Source: Blastococcus tunisiensis
GTDB taxonomy: Bacteria; Actinomycetota; Actinomycetes; Mycobacteriales; Geodermatophilaceae
Assembly: GCF_900112815.1 (NCBI RefSeq)
Contig: NZ_FOND01000032.1
Coordinates: 1 to 33,300 of the forward strand
Length of the DNA stretch: 33,300 nt
Direction of reading: 5' to 3'
Made by a program: the position numbers and the translations under genes. Positions 23,162 to 33,258 of the stretch are shown here, piece by piece; positions within the stretch are counted from its first letter, which is position 1; every line of letters starts with the position of its first letter. The notes beneath the pieces were generated by a model that ran no database searches, had not been told where the DNA came from, and saw nothing but the letters and a program-made list of their open reading frames with translations.

Positions 23162-25740
23162 GCGACGACCTCCGGGCCGCCGGCACCGACCTGCGGCCCA
23201 CCGACAGTGCGATGCGCCGGGTCCTCCGCCGGGCCCGGGACTCGGTCGCCCTGGACCGCACCGAGGCCGAGGTGCTGCTCACCGCCCGGGGGGAGGCGCT
23301 CGTCGACCTGTCGGCCAGCGCCGCCCGGGTGCGCGACGCCGGACTGGTCGCCGCCGGGCGCCCGGGCGTCATCACCTACTCCCGCAAGGTGTTCATCCCG
23401 CTGACCCGGCTGTGCCGCGACCGGTGCCACTACTGCACCTTCGCCACCGTGCCGCACCGTGTCCCGGCGCCCTTCCTGGAACGCGAGGAGGTGCTGGAGA
23501 TCGCCCGCGCCGGCGCCGCGGCCGGCTGCAAGGAGGCGCTGTTCACCCTCGGCGACCGGCCGGAGGACCGGTGGGAGGCAGCCGGGACCTGGCTGGAGGA
23601 GCGCGGGTACGCCAGCACGCTGGAGTACCTGCGGGCCTGCGCCATCGCGGTGCTGGAGGAGACCGGCCTGCTGCCGCACCTGAACCCCGGTGTCCTGTCC
23701 TGGGAGGAGCTGTCCCGGCTCAAGCCGGTGGCGCCGTCGATGGGCATGATGCTGGAGACCACCGCCGAGCGGTTGTGGTCGGAGCCCGGCGGCCCGCACC
23801 ACGGGTCCCCGGACAAGGAGCCGGCGGTCCGGCTGCAGGTGCTGCACGACGCCGGGCGCACCGCCGTCCCGTTCACGACCGGCATCCTCATCGGCATCGG
23901 CGAGACCCTGGCCGAACGGGTCGACGCGCTGTTCACGCTGCGCGAGATCGCCCGCGCCTACCGCGGCGTGCAGGAGGTGATCATCCAGAACTTCCGCGCC
24001 AAGCCCGACACCGCGATGCGCGGCTCCGCCGACGCCGATGTCGAGGACCTCGCCGCGACCGTCGCCGTCGCCCGGCTGCTGCTGGGACCGGACGTCCGCA
24101 TCCAGGCGCCCCCGAACCTGATCGGTGAGGAGCACCGGATGGTGCTCGACGCCGGCATCGACGACTGGGGCGGGGTGTCCCCGGTGACGCCCGACCACGT
24201 GAACCCCGAACGCCCGTGGCCCGGGCTGGACGAGCTGGCGGCGCGGACCGTCGCCGCCGGGTTCACGCTGCGGGAGCGACTCACGGTCTACCCGCCCTAC
24301 CAGCGCGAGCCCTGGCTGGACCCGCGGGTGGCCGCGCACGTCGCCGCCCTCGCCGGGCCTGACGGACTGGCGCGCGAGGACGCCGTCCCGGTCGGCCGAC
24401 CCTGGCAGGAACCCGAGTTCGGGACCGCCGGCACCGGGCGGGTGGACCTGCACGCCGAGGTCGACACCCTGGGCCGGACCGACGACCGCCGCAGTGACTT
24501 CGACACCGTCTACGGCGACTGGGACACCGTCCGCGGGCACGCCGCGCGCACCGGCGCGCCGACGCCGGCGCCGCTGGCGGCGGAGGTCCGGGCCGCGCTC
24601 CGGCACGCGGAGCGGGACCCGGCCGGGTTGTCCGACGCCGGGGCGCTCGCCCTGCTCGACGCCGAGGGTCCCGCGCTGGAGGCGCTGTGCCGGCTGGCGG
24701 ACGACGTGCGCCGGGCCACCGTGGGGGACGACGTCACGTACGTGGTGAACCGGAACATCAACTTCACCAACGTCTGCTACACCGGCTGCCGGTTCTGCGC
24801 GTTCGCCCAGCGGCGCACCGACGCCGACGCCTACACGCTCTCGCTGGCCCAGGTCGGCGACCGGGTGGACGAGGCCTGGGCGGCGGGGGCGACCGAGGTG
24901 TGCCTGCAGGGCGGCATCCACCCCGACCTGCCGGGCACCGCCTACTTCGACATCGCCGCGGAGGTCAAGCGGCGGACGCCGGGCATGCACGTGCATGCCT
25001 TCAGCCCGATGGAAGTGGTGAACGGCGCGACCCGGACCGGGCTGAGCATCACCGACTGGCTCACCGCGGCGAAGGAGGCCGGGCTGGACACCATCCCCGG
25101 CACGGCGGCCGAGATCCTCGACGACGACGTCCGCTGGGTGCTGACCAAGGGGAAGCTGTCGGCGGCCACCTGGCTGGACGTGGTCGGAACCGCCCACCGG
25201 CTGGGCATCCGTTCCTCGGCCACGATGATGTACGGCCACGTCGACGCGCCGCACCACTGGGTGGCGCACCTGCGCACGCTGGCCGCGCTCCAGGACGACA
25301 CCGGCGGGTTCACCGAGTTCGTGCCGCTGCCGTTCGTGCACGCCAACGCCCCGCTCTACCTGGCCGGCGTCGCCCGGCCCGGACCGACCGCGGCGCAGAA
25401 CCGCGCCGTGCACGCCGTCGCCCGGCTGCTGCTGCACGGCCGCATCGACAACATCCAGTGCTCGTGGGTGAAGCTCGGGAACGGCGGCGTGCAACAACTG
25501 CTGACCGGCGGGGCCAACGACATGGGCGGCACCCTCATGGAGGAGACGATCAGCCGGATGGCGGGTTCCCAGCACGGCTCCGAACGGACCGTTCCCCAGT
25601 TGGAGGAGATCGCCACGGCCATCGGCCGCCCGACCCGGCAGCGCACGACCACCTACGGTCCGGTGCCGGCCGAACGACTGTCCACCCAGCAGCGCCTCAC
25701 CCGGCTGCTGCCCCTGATCCCCGCGGAGAGCGCCTCATGA
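23158..25740 (+). CDS. fbiC: FO synthase (7,8-didemethyl-8-hydroxy-5-deazaflavin synthase), fused CofG-CofH
   Basis: 860 residues, close to the 856 of mycobacterial FbiC. It contains two radical-SAM domains. The CofG half has C86, C90 and C93 in [10 protein letters not shown], and the CofH half has C540, C544 and C547 in [10 protein letters not shown]. Further blocks are [35 protein letters not shown], then [29 protein letters not shown] and [12 protein letters not shown]. The enzyme joins tyrosine to 5-amino-6-ribitylaminouracil to make FO, the chromophore of F420. GTG 23158 overlaps the LLM stop; the open frame further upstream is only the shadow of that gene. The mhpD start overlaps its stop (ATGA). 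fbiA and fbiB are not in the window and must be elsewhere in the genome. Confidence 0.96.
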   Translation: MSDDLRAAGTDLRPTDSAMRRVLRRARDSVALDRTEAEVLLTARGEALVDLSASAARVRDAGLVAAGRPGVITYSRKVFIPLTRLCRDRCHYCTFATVPHRVPAPFLEREEVLEIARAGAAAGCKEALFTLGDRPEDRWEAAGTWLEERGYASTLEYLRACAIAVLEETGLLPHLNPGVLSWEELSRLKPVAPSMGMMLETTAERLWSEPGGPHHGSPDKEPAVRLQVLHDAGRTAVPFTTGILIGIGETLAERVDALFTLREIARAYRGVQEVIIQNFRAKPDTAMRGSADADVEDLAATVAVARLLLGPDVRIQAPPNLIGEEHRMVLDAGIDDWGGVSPVTPDHVNPERPWPGLDELAARTVAAGFTLRERLTVYPPYQREPWLDPRVAAHVAALAGPDGLAREDAVPVGRPWQEPEFGTAGTGRVDLHAEVDTLGRTDDRRSDFDTVYGDWDTVRGHAARTGAPTPAPLAAEVRAALRHAERDPAGLSDAGALALLDAEGPALEALCRLADDVRRATVGDDVTYVVNRNINFTNVCYTGCRFCAFAQRRTDADAYTLSLAQVGDRVDEAWAAGATEVCLQGGIHPDLPGTAYFDIAAEVKRRTPGMHVHAFSPMEVVNGATRTGLSITDWLTAAKEAGLDTIPGTAAEILDDDVRWVLTKGKLSAATWLDVVGTAHRLGIRSSATMMYGHVDAPHHWVAHLRTLAALQDDTGGFTEFVPLPFVHANAPLYLAGVARPGPTAAQNRAVHAVARLLLHGRIDNIQCSWVKLGNGGVQQLLTGGANDMGGTLMEETISRMAGSQHGSERTVPQLEEIATAIGRPTRQRTTTYGPVPAERLSTQQRLTRLLPLIPAESAS

Positions 25741-26564
25741 CCGCAGACCGGTTCCCCGTTGCCGACGTCCCGAGCACGGCGACGATCGACGCCGCAGCCG
25801 CCCGCCTGCAGCAGGCCGCCCACACCGGCGTGCCCTGCGCACCGGTGCGGGACCTGCTCCCGATGAGCCTGGAGGCCGGCTACGCCGTGCAGCAGGTCCT
25901 CACCGCCGGTGCGCTGGCCGCCGGGCGGCGGATCGTCGGCCGCAAGATCGGGTTGACCAATCCGAAGGTGCAGGCGCAGCTGGGGGTCGACACACCGGAC
26001 CTCGGCGTGCTCTTCGAGGACATGGCCGTCGCCGACGAGGGGACGGTCGAGGTCGACCAGCTGCTGCAGCCGCGGATCGAGGCCGAGGTGGCGCTGGTCC
26101 TGGGCGCCGACCTCGACGGCGACGACCTGTCGCCCGCACGGGTCCGCGCGTCGGTGGACCGGGTGGTGGCCTCGCTGGAGATCGTGGACAGCCGGATCGC
26201 CGGCTGGGACATCACCCTGGTGGACACCGTGGCCGACAACGCGTCCAGCGGCCGGTTCGTGCTCGGGGGGAACCCGGTGCCGTTGCGGGACCTGGACCTG
26301 CGTGCCGTGCAGATGTCGATGCTGGAGGACGGCCGGGAGGTCTCCTCCGGGACCGGCGCGGACTGCCTGGGTGATCCGCTGGCCGCGCTGACCTGGCTGG
26401 CGGCCGCCGCCCGGGACCTGGGCGCACCCCTGCGCGCCGGGGACGTCGTCCTCTCCGGTGCTCTCGGCCCGATGGTGCCGGTCCGGCCCGGCGCCACCTA
26501 TTCCGCCGAGGTGACCGGACTGGGGTCGGTCACCGTCACCTTCACCGACAGGGGGACCGCGTGA
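25737..26564 (+). CDS. mhpD: 2-keto-4-pentenoate hydratase (2-hydroxypentadienoate hydratase)
   Basis: 275 residues of the MhpD/DmpE/HpaH hydratase family, part of the FAH-like fold. K70 in GRKIGLTN and metal-binding acids E115, E117 ([10 protein letters not shown]) and E148 (SLEIVDSRI) are visible, as are the closing blocks [20 protein letters not shown] and [18 protein letters not shown]. It adds water to 2-hydroxypenta-2,4-dienoate, the product released by the C-C hydrolases, giving 4-hydroxy-2-oxovalerate for MhpE. The ATG overlaps the fbiC stop and the next gene overlaps its own stop, so it is locked inside the coupled operon. Confidence 0.94.
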   Translation: MTADRFPVADVPSTATIDAAAARLQQAAHTGVPCAPVRDLLPMSLEAGYAVQQVLTAGALAAGRRIVGRKIGLTNPKVQAQLGVDTPDLGVLFEDMAVADEGTVEVDQLLQPRIEAEVALVLGADLDGDDLSPARVRASVDRVVASLEIVDSRIAGWDITLVDTVADNASSGRFVLGGNPVPLRDLDLRAVQMSMLEDGREVSSGTGADCLGDPLAALTWLAAAARDLGAPLRAGDVVLSGALGPMVPVRPGATYSAEVTGLGSVTVTFTDRGTA

Positions 26565-27508
26565 CCACCAAGGTCGCCATCATCGGTTCGGGCAACATCG
26601 GCACCGACCTGATGATCAAGATCCATCGATTGTCCGAGGAGCTCGAGGTCGCCGCGCTGGTCGGCATCGACCCCGACTCCGACGGCCTGGCCCGCGCACA
26701 GCGGATGGGCGTGCCGACCACGGCGGACGGGGTCGCCGGGCTGATCGCGATGCCGCAGTTCGACGACATCACGATCGTGCTCGACGCCACGTCGGCGCGG
26801 GCGCACCTGGCCAACGCCGAGGCCCTGGCCCCGTACGGGAAGCGGCTGATCGACCTGACGCCGGCCGCCATCGGCCCCTACGTCGTGCCGACGGTCAACC
26901 TCGACGAGCACCTGGCCGCCGGGAACGTGAACATGGTGACCTGCGGCGGGCAGGCCACCATCCCGGTCGTGGCCGCCATCGCCGCGGTCACGCCGGTGCA
27001 CTGGGCCGAGATCGTCGCCTCGATCTCCTCCCGGTCGGCCGGCCCCGGCACCCGGGCCAACATCGACGAGTTCACCGAGACGACGGCACGGGCGATCGAG
27101 ACCGTCGGCGGGGCGGCCCACGGCAAGGCGATCATCGTGCTGAACCCGGCCGACCCCCCGCTGATCATGCGGGACACGGTGCTGTGCATCGTCGACGACG
27201 GCGACCGCGACGCGATCACGACGTCGGTGGAGGAGATGGTCGCGCGGGTCCAGGCCTACGTCCCCGGCTACCGGCTCAAGCAGCAGGTCCAGTTCACCCC
27301 GCTGCCGGCGGCCGAACCGCTGCACGTCCTGCTCGGCGACGCCCCCCCGGCCGATCGCCTGCAGGTGACGGTGTTCCTCGAGGTCGAGGGCGCCGCCCAC
27401 TACCTCCCCGCCTACGCGGGCAACCTCGACATCATGACCTCGGCCGCCGTGCGGGTGGCCGAGCGGATCGCAGCCGGCACGTCCCAGCTCCTGGAGACCC
27501 GCTCATGA
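26561..27508 (+). CDS. mhpF: Acetaldehyde dehydrogenase (acylating)
   Basis: 315 residues of the MhpF/DmpF family. NAD-binding GSGNIGTDL lies at residues 9-17, the catalytic Cys is C128 in [12 protein letters not shown], and [16 protein letters not shown] and [18 protein letters not shown] are conserved. It oxidises acetaldehyde to acetyl-CoA with NAD and CoA, taking the aldehyde through a channel from its aldolase partner MhpE, encoded next. GTG 26561 overlaps the mhpD stop (GTGA). A truncated second copy of the 3' end remains at 31591-31806. Confidence 0.95.
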   Translation: MTTKVAIIGSGNIGTDLMIKIHRLSEELEVAALVGIDPDSDGLARAQRMGVPTTADGVAGLIAMPQFDDITIVLDATSARAHLANAEALAPYGKRLIDLTPAAIGPYVVPTVNLDEHLAAGNVNMVTCGGQATIPVVAAIAAVTPVHWAEIVASISSRSAGPGTRANIDEFTETTARAIETVGGAAHGKAIIVLNPADPPLIMRDTVLCIVDDGDRDAITTSVEEMVARVQAYVPGYRLKQQVQFTPLPAAEPLHVLLGDAPPADRLQVTVFLEVEGAAHYLPAYAGNLDIMTSAAVRVAERIAAGTSQLLETRS

Positions 27509-28560
27509 CCAGCATCTACGTCCAGGACGTCACCCTGCGGGACGGCATGCACGCCGTCCGGCACCGGTACAGCGTCGCGCAGGTGCGGTCCATCGCCGCC
27601 GCGCTGGACGCCGCCGGCGTGGACGCGATCGAGGTGACCCACGGGGACGGCCTGGCCGGTGCCAGCCTCACCTACGGGCCGGGCAGCCACACCGACGGCC
27701 AGTGGATCGCCGCCGCGGCCGAGGTGGTGACGCGGGCCAAGCTCACCACCCTGCTGCTGCCCGGCATCGGGACCATCGCCGACCTCGAGCGCGCCCACGC
27801 CCTCGGCGTGAGCTCGGTGCGGGTGGCCACCCACTGCACCGAGGCCGACGTCTCCGCCCAGCACATCGCCAAGGCCCGGGACCTGGGGATGGACGTGTCC
27901 GGCTTCCTGATGATGAGCCACATGAGCGACTCGGCCGCGCTGGCGAAGCAGGCGAAGCTCATGGAGTCCTACGGGGCGCACTGCGTCTACGTCACCGACT
28001 CCGGTGGGCGTCTCACCATGGACGGGATGCGCGAGCGGGTCCGCGCCTACCGGGACGTCCTCGACGAGAGCACCCAGATCGGTGTGCACGCCCACCAGAA
28101 CCTCTCCCTGGCCGTGGCGAACTCCGTCGTCGCCGTGGAGGAGGGCGCCTACCGGGTCGACGCCTCACTGGCCGGTCAGGGCGCCGGTGCCGGCAACTGC
28201 CCGATCGAGCCGTTCGTCGCCGTCGCGACCCTCCAGGGCTGGAGTCACGGCTGCGACGTCTTCGCCCTGCAGGACGCCGCCGACGACCTCGTCCGTCCGC
28301 TGCAGGACCGGCCCGTCCAGGTCGACCGGGAGACCCTCACCCTCGGATACGCCGGGGTCTACTCCAGCTTCCTCCGGCACGCCGAGAAGGCCGCCGCGAC
28401 CTTCGGGCTGGACACCCGCGACGTCCTCGTGGAGGTCGGCCGCCGCCGCCTGGTCGGCGGCCAGGAGGACATGATCGTCGACGTCGCGCTCGACCTCGTC
28501 GCCGCCCGCACGACCACCGGCGCGGGGCCCGCCGCCGGCACGGCCGCCGCTGCGCGGTGA
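27505..28560 (+). CDS. mhpE: 4-hydroxy-2-oxovalerate aldolase, copy 1
   Basis: 351 residues of the MhpE/DmpG family. The catalytic R12-D13 and H16 are in [11 protein letters not shown], the metal-binding histidines are in [16 protein letters not shown], and [15 protein letters not shown] is the usual active-site loop. A C-terminal communication domain carries the dehydrogenase contacts. It splits 4-hydroxy-2-oxovalerate into pyruvate and acetaldehyde. The start overlaps the mhpF stop (ATGA, 27505-27508) and its own stop overlaps fbiD (GTGA). The second complete copy at 31803-32858 is, by eye, about 90% identical in protein. Confidence 0.95.
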   Translation: MTSIYVQDVTLRDGMHAVRHRYSVAQVRSIAAALDAAGVDAIEVTHGDGLAGASLTYGPGSHTDGQWIAAAAEVVTRAKLTTLLLPGIGTIADLERAHALGVSSVRVATHCTEADVSAQHIAKARDLGMDVSGFLMMSHMSDSAALAKQAKLMESYGAHCVYVTDSGGRLTMDGMRERVRAYRDVLDESTQIGVHAHQNLSLAVANSVVAVEEGAYRVDASLAGQGAGAGNCPIEPFVAVATLQGWSHGCDVFALQDAADDLVRPLQDRPVQVDRETLTLGYAGVYSSFLRHAEKAAATFGLDTRDVLVEVGRRRLVGGQEDMIVDVALDLVAARTTTGAGPAAGTAAAAR

Positions 28561-29240
28561 TCCGGCCCGGCTGGACGGTGCTCGTCCCGGTCAAGGCGCT
28601 GCACCGGGCCAAGACCCGCCTGCGGCCGTCCACCGGCCGGGACACGGCGGCGCTGGCGCTGGCCTTCGCCCTCGACACCGTCGAGGCCGCCGGCCGGGCC
28701 CGCGGCGTCGGCACCGTCCACGTGGTGACGTCGGACCCGCTCGTCGCAGCGGAGGCGGTGGGGATGGGCGCCGCGGTCCTCCCCGATCTCGGCGGCGGGG
28801 ACCTCAACCTCGCGGTGAGCCGGGCCGCGGAGCTGCTGACCGGGTCGGACGCCGGGCTCGGGCTCGCGGTGCTCCCCGCGGACCTGCCCGGGCTGGCCCC
28901 CGTCGACCTCGACCTCGCCCTGGCGGCGGCGGCGGCCCATGGCCGCGCCTTCCTACCCGATGCCCAGGGAGCCGGGACCACGCTGCTCACCGCCCGTGCG
29001 GGGCACCGACTCCGGCCCCGGTACGGCCCCGGTTCCGCCGCCGCCCACCAGGCGGAGGGAGCTCACCCGCTCGGCGTGCCGGCGCCCACGGTGCGCGCCG
29101 ACGTCGACCGCTGGGCCGATCTCCGCGCCCTGAGCCACGGCTCCTGCGGCCAACGCACACGAGAATGGCTCGACGGTCACCCGGCCCGCCGCGTCGGTAG
29201 GGGCCCGCCCGGCCGCGTCGCTGCCCCGCGTGCGCGTTGA
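28557..29240 (+). CDS. fbiD: Guanylyltransferase of F420 biosynthesis (CofC/FbiD)
   Basis: 227 residues; family members are about 210. It begins [17 protein letters not shown], the nucleotide-binding signature of CofC/FbiD, and continues with [25 protein letters not shown], the metal/nucleotide motif [16 protein letters not shown] and [23 protein letters not shown]. It activates phosphoenolpyruvate or 2-phospholactate with GTP; FbiA then transfers the product to FO. GTG 28557 overlaps the aldolase stop (GTGA). Having the second F420 gene as last member of a meta-cleavage operon, with three catabolic genes between it and fbiC, is unusual. The C-terminus after about residue 210 is Arg/Gly/Pro-rich and may be a run-on. 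Confidence 0.92.
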   Translation: MIRPGWTVLVPVKALHRAKTRLRPSTGRDTAALALAFALDTVEAAGRARGVGTVHVVTSDPLVAAEAVGMGAAVLPDLGGGDLNLAVSRAAELLTGSDAGLGLAVLPADLPGLAPVDLDLALAAAAAHGRAFLPDAQGAGTTLLTARAGHRLRPRYGPGSAAAHQAEGAHPLGVPAPTVRADVDRWADLRALSHGSCGQRTREWLDGHPARRVGRGPPGRVAAPRAR

Positions 29241-29278
29241 CCGGCACGCGCTCGACCGTGGTCAGCTCCCCCCGTGGG

Positions 29279-29398
29279 CTACCCTCCCGGTGCTCGAGCG
29301 TGGCCCGGGTAGGTCTCGACCCACACCAGCTCGGCGAGGCAGTCCGGGCAGTCGAGGACCGACCGGCGCTTCAGCCACCGGGGCCGGAGCCCACTCAC
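29279..29398 (-). CDS. Small Cys-Pro-Asp-Cys ORF (39 aa), second of a pair
   Basis: From GTG 29398, which overlaps the upstream small ORF's stop as GTGA, to TAG at 29279. The peptide contains VLDCPDCLAELVWVETYPGH, a CxxC knuckle that could be half of a zinc ribbon. It is not recognised further. The overlap with a neighbour that has the same motif is the main reason to list it. The region between fbiD and the transposase (29241-29695) holds nothing else that I can support. Confidence 0.35.
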   Translation of the reverse strand: MSGLRPRWLKRRSVLDCPDCLAELVWVETYPGHARAPGG

Positions 29399-29532
29399 GA
29401 CACACGTGAGAAGGTCGGCGGCGTGCAGTGACGGCAGGCGCGCCGCAACATCGAGGGCGGCACGAGCTCGCGAGGCCGCTCGCAGTCCGGGCAGACGTCG
29501 CTGTCGTTGTCCGTCGTCCCGGCTGACCGCAC
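29395..29532 (-). CDS. Small zinc-ribbon-like ORF (45 aa), first of a pair
   Basis: From GTG 29532 to TGA at 29395. The peptide has two cysteine knuckles, DVCPDCERPRELVPP and RRACRHCTPP, spaced as in a small zinc ribbon. GAGAGG lies just upstream of the GTG, somewhat too close for an ideal ribosome-binding site, and the frame stays open further upstream, so the start is uncertain. Convergent with fbiD and pointing away from the transposase. It may be a small regulator or a fragment of mobile-element cargo. Confidence 0.38.
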   Translation of the reverse strand: MRSAGTTDNDSDVCPDCERPRELVPPSMLRRACRHCTPPTFSRVS

Positions 29533-29562
29533 ATCCTCTCGGGTTCCGCAGCTGAGTGCCGT

Positions 29563-29650
29563 TCCTGGTGACGGGGGTTGGCGTTTTGCCTGGTCAGTGG
29601 GCGAGCGACCTGCACGGAGTGCGGAAACTCCTAGTGACGGAGGTTTTTGG
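29563..29650 (+). repeat. Direct repeat TCCTRGTGACGGRGGTT upstream of the transposase
   Basis: TCCTGGTGACGGGGGTT (29563-29579) and TCCTAGTGACGGAGGTT (29629-29645) differ at two of 17 positions. The second runs into TTTTT, and AACTCC...GGAGGTT could form a short hairpin. One or both may belong to the left end of the IS1634-like element; no inverted counterpart is visible on the right side. Confidence 0.5.
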
Positions 29651-29695
29651 CCTACAGCTTGACTGCCTGCGAGTACGTCTCTAGCGTCTGATGAC

Positions 29696-31579
29696 GTGTT
29701 CGTGCGTACGTCGACACGGCGAAACTCGGTCGGAGTGCCGGTGCGGTATCTGCAGCTGGTGCACAACACGTGGGATCCGGCGGCGGGTGCGGCGAAGATG
29801 AAGGTGCTGCACTCCTTCGGCCGGGAGGACCAGCTGGACCGGGCCGCGATCGAGCGGCTGATCGCCTCGCTGTCCAAACTGCTGCGCTCGACCGGCGGAC
29901 TGGTCGACGGGGCCGACGCGGATGCGTCCGCGGGCGGGTCGGGGCTGGAGTTCGTGTCGTCGAAGGTGCTGGGAGCGACCTGGGCCCTGGACGGTGTCTG
30001 GTCGCAGCTGGGCCTGGACACCTTGCTGCGGCGGCTGCTCAAGGGCACCCGCCGGAGCGCCCGGACCGAGCGGGTGATCTTCGGGCTGGTCGCGGCGCGG
30101 GCGATCGAGCCGGGCAGCAAGCTGGCCACCGCCGGCTGGCTGACCCGGCGCACCCACATCCCCGGCCTCACCGTCGCTCCGGCCGGCGGCGAGCCGATGG
30201 AGGTCAGCGAGGACGAGTGCTATCGGGCGATGGACTGGCTGATCGACGCCGCCCCGCAGCTCGAACGCGAGGTCTTCTGGTCGGTCGCCTCGCTGCTGGA
30301 CCTGGATGTCGACCTGCTGTTCTTCGACACCACCTCCACCTACTTCGAGATCGACGAGGACGACGAACCCGTCCTTCGCGACGACCGCGGCCAGCCCACC
30401 GACCCGGTGACCGCGTCTGCGACCGGCGCCGATGCGGTGAGCGAGCCGATGTCCGAGGCCACCGCCGACGGGTCCACCGCCGACGGGGCCCCCGCCGAGG
30501 ACGCCGACCGGTGGCGGGCCGGATTCCGGACCTGGGGGAAGTCCAAGGACGCCCGCGGCGACCTGCCGCAGAACGTGATCGGGATGGCCGTCACCCGCAC
30601 CGGGATCCCGGTGCGGGTGTGGTCCTGGCCAGGCAACACCACCGACTCGGCGTTGATCCGGCAGGCGAAGGCCGATCTGCGGGAGTGGAACCTCGGGCGG
30701 GTCGTGTGGGTCGGTGACCGCGGGTTCACCTCCGCTGCCAACCGGGCCGACCTGCGCCGTGGCGGGCACGCCTACATCCTCGGCGAGAAGCTGCGCTCGG
30801 GGTCCGCCGACGCGCAGGCGGCGTTGGCCCGGCCCGGCCGCTACGCCACGGTTGCGGGCAACCTGCAGGTCAAGGAAGTGAAGATCGCAGACGACGAGCG
30901 GTTCGTCGTCTGCTTCAACCCCGACCAGGCCACCCGTGACGCCGCGCTGCGCGAGGTGATGATCAGCAAGCTGGAGACGCTGATCGCCGGCTCCGACGCG
31001 CTCTCGGCCACCAAGCGGGCCGAGCTGGCCGGGAAGATCAGCGCGCAACCCGGCCCCTACCGCTACCTGCGCCGCACCCCCGCCGGGCTGCTGCGCGTCG
31101 ATCGGGCCAAGGCAGCCGCCGAGGCCAAGCTGGACGGCAAGTACCTGCTGCGCTGCTCGGACCCGAACCTGAGCGCCGCCGACATCGCGCTGGGCTACAA
31201 GCAGCTCATCCAGGTCGAACGCGGCTGGCGGGACCTGAAGACCCACCTGGAGCTGCGGCCGGTCTACCACCGCCTCGAGACCCGCATCCGCGCCCACGTC
31301 CTGCTCTGCTGGCTCGCCCTCCTGCTGGTGCGCATCGTCGAGACCACGACCGGACGCACCTGGACCGACGTCCGCGAGGACCTCTCCGACCTGCACGTCG
31401 GGATGTTCAGCGGCCAGACCGGCACCTTCGCCCAGACCAGCACGCCCACCCCCGGCACCCGGGACACCCTGGCAGCCCTCGGCCTCCCACCCCCGAAGAA
31501 GATCCTCGACCTGCGCCCGGCGGCCACCGCCGAACCCGCCGCCGACGCCCTTCCCAGCCAGGACCTCGCCGCGAGCTGA
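29696..31579 (+). CDS. IS1634-family (IS4-like) DDE transposase
   Basis: 627 residues from GTG 29696, apparently intact. The catalytic acids are visible: D211 in [13 protein letters not shown]341 in [10 protein letters not shown] and E508 in [22 protein letters not shown]. Helical N-terminal DNA-binding region ([23 protein letters not shown]) and a C-terminal domain ending in [16 protein letters not shown] low-complexity acidic insertion lies between the first two catalytic residues (about 220-275). It is followed within about 12 bases of its stop by the broken end of a second mhpF, so the right end of the element is very short or lost. Transposition by cut-and-paste of its own DNA is the expected role. 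Confidence 0.9.
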   Translation: MFVRTSTRRNSVGVPVRYLQLVHNTWDPAAGAAKMKVLHSFGREDQLDRAAIERLIASLSKLLRSTGGLVDGADADASAGGSGLEFVSSKVLGATWALDGVWSQLGLDTLLRRLLKGTRRSARTERVIFGLVAARAIEPGSKLATAGWLTRRTHIPGLTVAPAGGEPMEVSEDECYRAMDWLIDAAPQLEREVFWSVASLLDLDVDLLFFDTTSTYFEIDEDDEPVLRDDRGQPTDPVTASATGADAVSEPMSEATADGSTADGAPAEDADRWRAGFRTWGKSKDARGDLPQNVIGMAVTRTGIPVRVWSWPGNTTDSALIRQAKADLREWNLGRVVWVGDRGFTSAANRADLRRGGHAYILGEKLRSGSADAQAALARPGRYATVAGNLQVKEVKIADDERFVVCFNPDQATRDAALREVMISKLETLIAGSDALSATKRAELAGKISAQPGPYRYLRRTPAGLLRVDRAKAAAEAKLDGKYLLRCSDPNLSAADIALGYKQLIQVERGWRDLKTHLELRPVYHRLETRIRAHVLLCWLALLLVRIVETTTGRTWTDVREDLSDLHVGMFSGQTGTFAQTSTPTPGTRDTLAALGLPPPKKILDLRPAATAEPAADALPSQDLAAS

Positions 31580-31590
31580 CCTCCGGCCCG

Positions 31591-31806
31591 GCCACCCCGC
31601 TGCCGGCCGGCGAATTGCTGCACGTGCTGATGGGCGACGTCCCCGTCGTCGACCGCTTGCAGGTGTCGGTGTTCCTCGAGATCGAGGGTGCCGCTCATTA
31701 CCTGCCGGCCTACGCCGGCAATCTCGACATCATGACCTCGGCCGCGCTGCGGGTGGCCGAGCGCATCGCCCTCGGTACCTCGACCCTCGTGGAGAGCCAG
31801 TCATGA
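31591..31806 (+). pseudogene. mhpF: 3' fragment of a second mhpF (acetaldehyde dehydrogenase)
   Basis: The last about 70 codons of an mhpF homologue: [20 protein letters not shown], then [18 protein letters not shown] and the end STLVESQS, matching residues from about 245 onward of the copy at 26561. The first three quarters, including the catalytic Cys, are missing; the break coincides with the end of the IS1634-like transposase. Its stop still overlaps the following aldolase start as ATGA, like the intact pair. It cannot encode an active dehydrogenase. Confidence 0.9.
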
Positions 31807-32858
31807 CCGACCGCGCCATCTACATCCAGGACGTGACGCTCCGCGATGGCATGCACGCCGTCCGGCACCGCTACAGCGTCGACCAGGTGCGGGCCATCGC
31901 CGCCGCCCTCGACGCCGCCGGCGTGGACGCCATCGAGGTTTCGCACGGCGACGGGCTGGCCGGGGGCAGCCTGACGTACGGGCCGGGCAGCAACACCGAC
32001 GGCGAGTGGATCAGTGCCGCCGCCGAGGTCGTGCGCCACGCGAAACTCACCACTCTGCTGCTGCCGGGCATCGGCACGATCGCGGACCTCGAGCGGGCGC
32101 ACGACCTGGGGGTCGCTTCGGTGCGGGTGGCGACGCATTGCACCGAAGCCGACGTCTCCGCCCAGCACATCGCCAAGGCCCGCGGCCTCGGCATGGACGT
32201 CTCCGGGTTTCTCATGATGAGCCACATGAGCGGGCCGTTCGAGCTGGCCCGGCAGGCCCAACTCATGGAGTCCTACGGCGCCCACTGCGTCTACGTCACC
32301 GACTCCGGCGGGCGGCTTACCATGGACGGCATGCGCGAGCGGGTGCGCGCCTATCGCGACGTCCTCGACGAGGCCACCCAGATCGGCGTGCACGCCCATC
32401 AGAATCTGAGCCTGGCCGTGGCGAACTCCGTGGTCGCCGTGGAAGAGGGCGCCTTCCGGGTGGACGCATCGCTCGCGGGGCAGGGGGCCGGCGCCGGCAA
32501 CTGCCCGATCGAGCCGTTCGTCGCCGTAGCGACCTTGCACGGCTGGAAGCACGGCTGTGACGTCTTCGCGTTGCAGGACGCCGCGGAGGACCTGGTCCGC
32601 CCGCTGCAGGACCGGCCCGTCCAGGTCGACCGGGAGACCCTGACGCTTGGCTACGCAGGGGTGTACTCCAGCTTCCTCCGGCATGCCGAGAGGGCCGCCG
32701 TCACCTACAGGCTGGACACCCGAGACATCCTCGTGGAGGTGGGCCGGCGGCGCCTGGTCGGTGGCCAGGAGGACATGATCGTCGATGTGGCCCTCGACCT
32801 GGTCGCCTCTCGTGCGGCCGCAGACCAGAACACCGCCGCAGCGACCAGCGCGCGGTGA
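31803..32858 (+). CDS. mhpE: 4-hydroxy-2-oxovalerate aldolase, copy 2
   Basis: 351 residues with all MhpE/DmpG features: [11 protein letters not shown] near the start, [31 protein letters not shown] and the conserved end [20 protein letters not shown]. By eye it is about 90% identical to the copy at 27505, with changes clustered around residues 142-150 ([11 protein letters not shown] against [11 protein letters not shown]) and at the C-terminus. Many synonymous differences argue against a recent duplication; a second, related meta-cleavage cluster reduced by IS activity is more likely. It has lost its natural upstream genes, so expression would depend on the IS or on read-through. Probably catalytically competent. 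Confidence 0.93.
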   Translation: MTDRAIYIQDVTLRDGMHAVRHRYSVDQVRAIAAALDAAGVDAIEVSHGDGLAGGSLTYGPGSNTDGEWISAAAEVVRHAKLTTLLLPGIGTIADLERAHDLGVASVRVATHCTEADVSAQHIAKARGLGMDVSGFLMMSHMSGPFELARQAQLMESYGAHCVYVTDSGGRLTMDGMRERVRAYRDVLDEATQIGVHAHQNLSLAVANSVVAVEEGAFRVDASLAGQGAGAGNCPIEPFVAVATLHGWKHGCDVFALQDAAEDLVRPLQDRPVQVDRETLTLGYAGVYSSFLRHAERAAVTYRLDTRDILVEVGRRRLVGGQEDMIVDVALDLVASRAAADQNTAAATSAR

Positions 32859-32940
32859 GCCCGGGACCTGCCCCCTGACCGTCCGGGACGCCGGTACCCG
32901 TCCTTCCGCCCTCCGCCGTGGCCCGGTCGCGGCTCTGCTA

Positions 32941-33215
32941 GCGCTGGCGGTTGAGGACGTCCTTCTGCAGCGGGCTGAAGAAGGACTCGATCGCGGCGCT
33001 TTCCGCGCAGGCCCCCGCCCGGCCCAGGGGGCCGAGCAGCTACGCGGTCCGCCGGGTTCGGATGTAGGCGTGAGAGCGGAATTTGGGCTGCCCCGGTCCG
33101 AATGCACGATCGCCCCGATCCAGCCGCGGAGCGCGAGCGCATGGGCCAGCCACAGCAGGTGGGTGGCTGGGCGGTGAAGTCGCGCAGCACCAGGTCGACT
33201 TGGACCTGTCTCGCC
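32941..33215 (-). pseudogene. Remnant of an IS3-family OrfB (integrase-core transposase)
   Basis: On the minus strand, blocks of an IS3-type OrfB appear in order but in different frames: VDLVLRDFTA (about 33208-33170), a GWIGAIVHSDRGSP block (around 33120-33080), then AAIESFFSPLQKDVLNRQR (33000-32945). The middle of the catalytic domain is deleted and several frameshifts separate the blocks. Nothing functional remains. The gap 32859-32940 shows no feature. Confidence 0.75.
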
Positions 33216-33258
33216 CCGGGTTTGATGGAGGCTCTCAATCCACGTGAGGATGAGAGTC

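Noticed and set aside
23095-25575. Long open frame of 826 codons on the minus strand across fbiC
   Set aside because: It is the antisense shadow of a high-GC gene: the plus strand encodes fbiC with both radical-SAM motifs, while the minus-strand peptide is Arg/Gly/His-rich without any domain.
27505-32858. Recent tandem duplication of mhpF-mhpE
   Set aside because: The two aldolases differ at many synonymous positions and at roughly one in ten residues, so a recent copy event is excluded.
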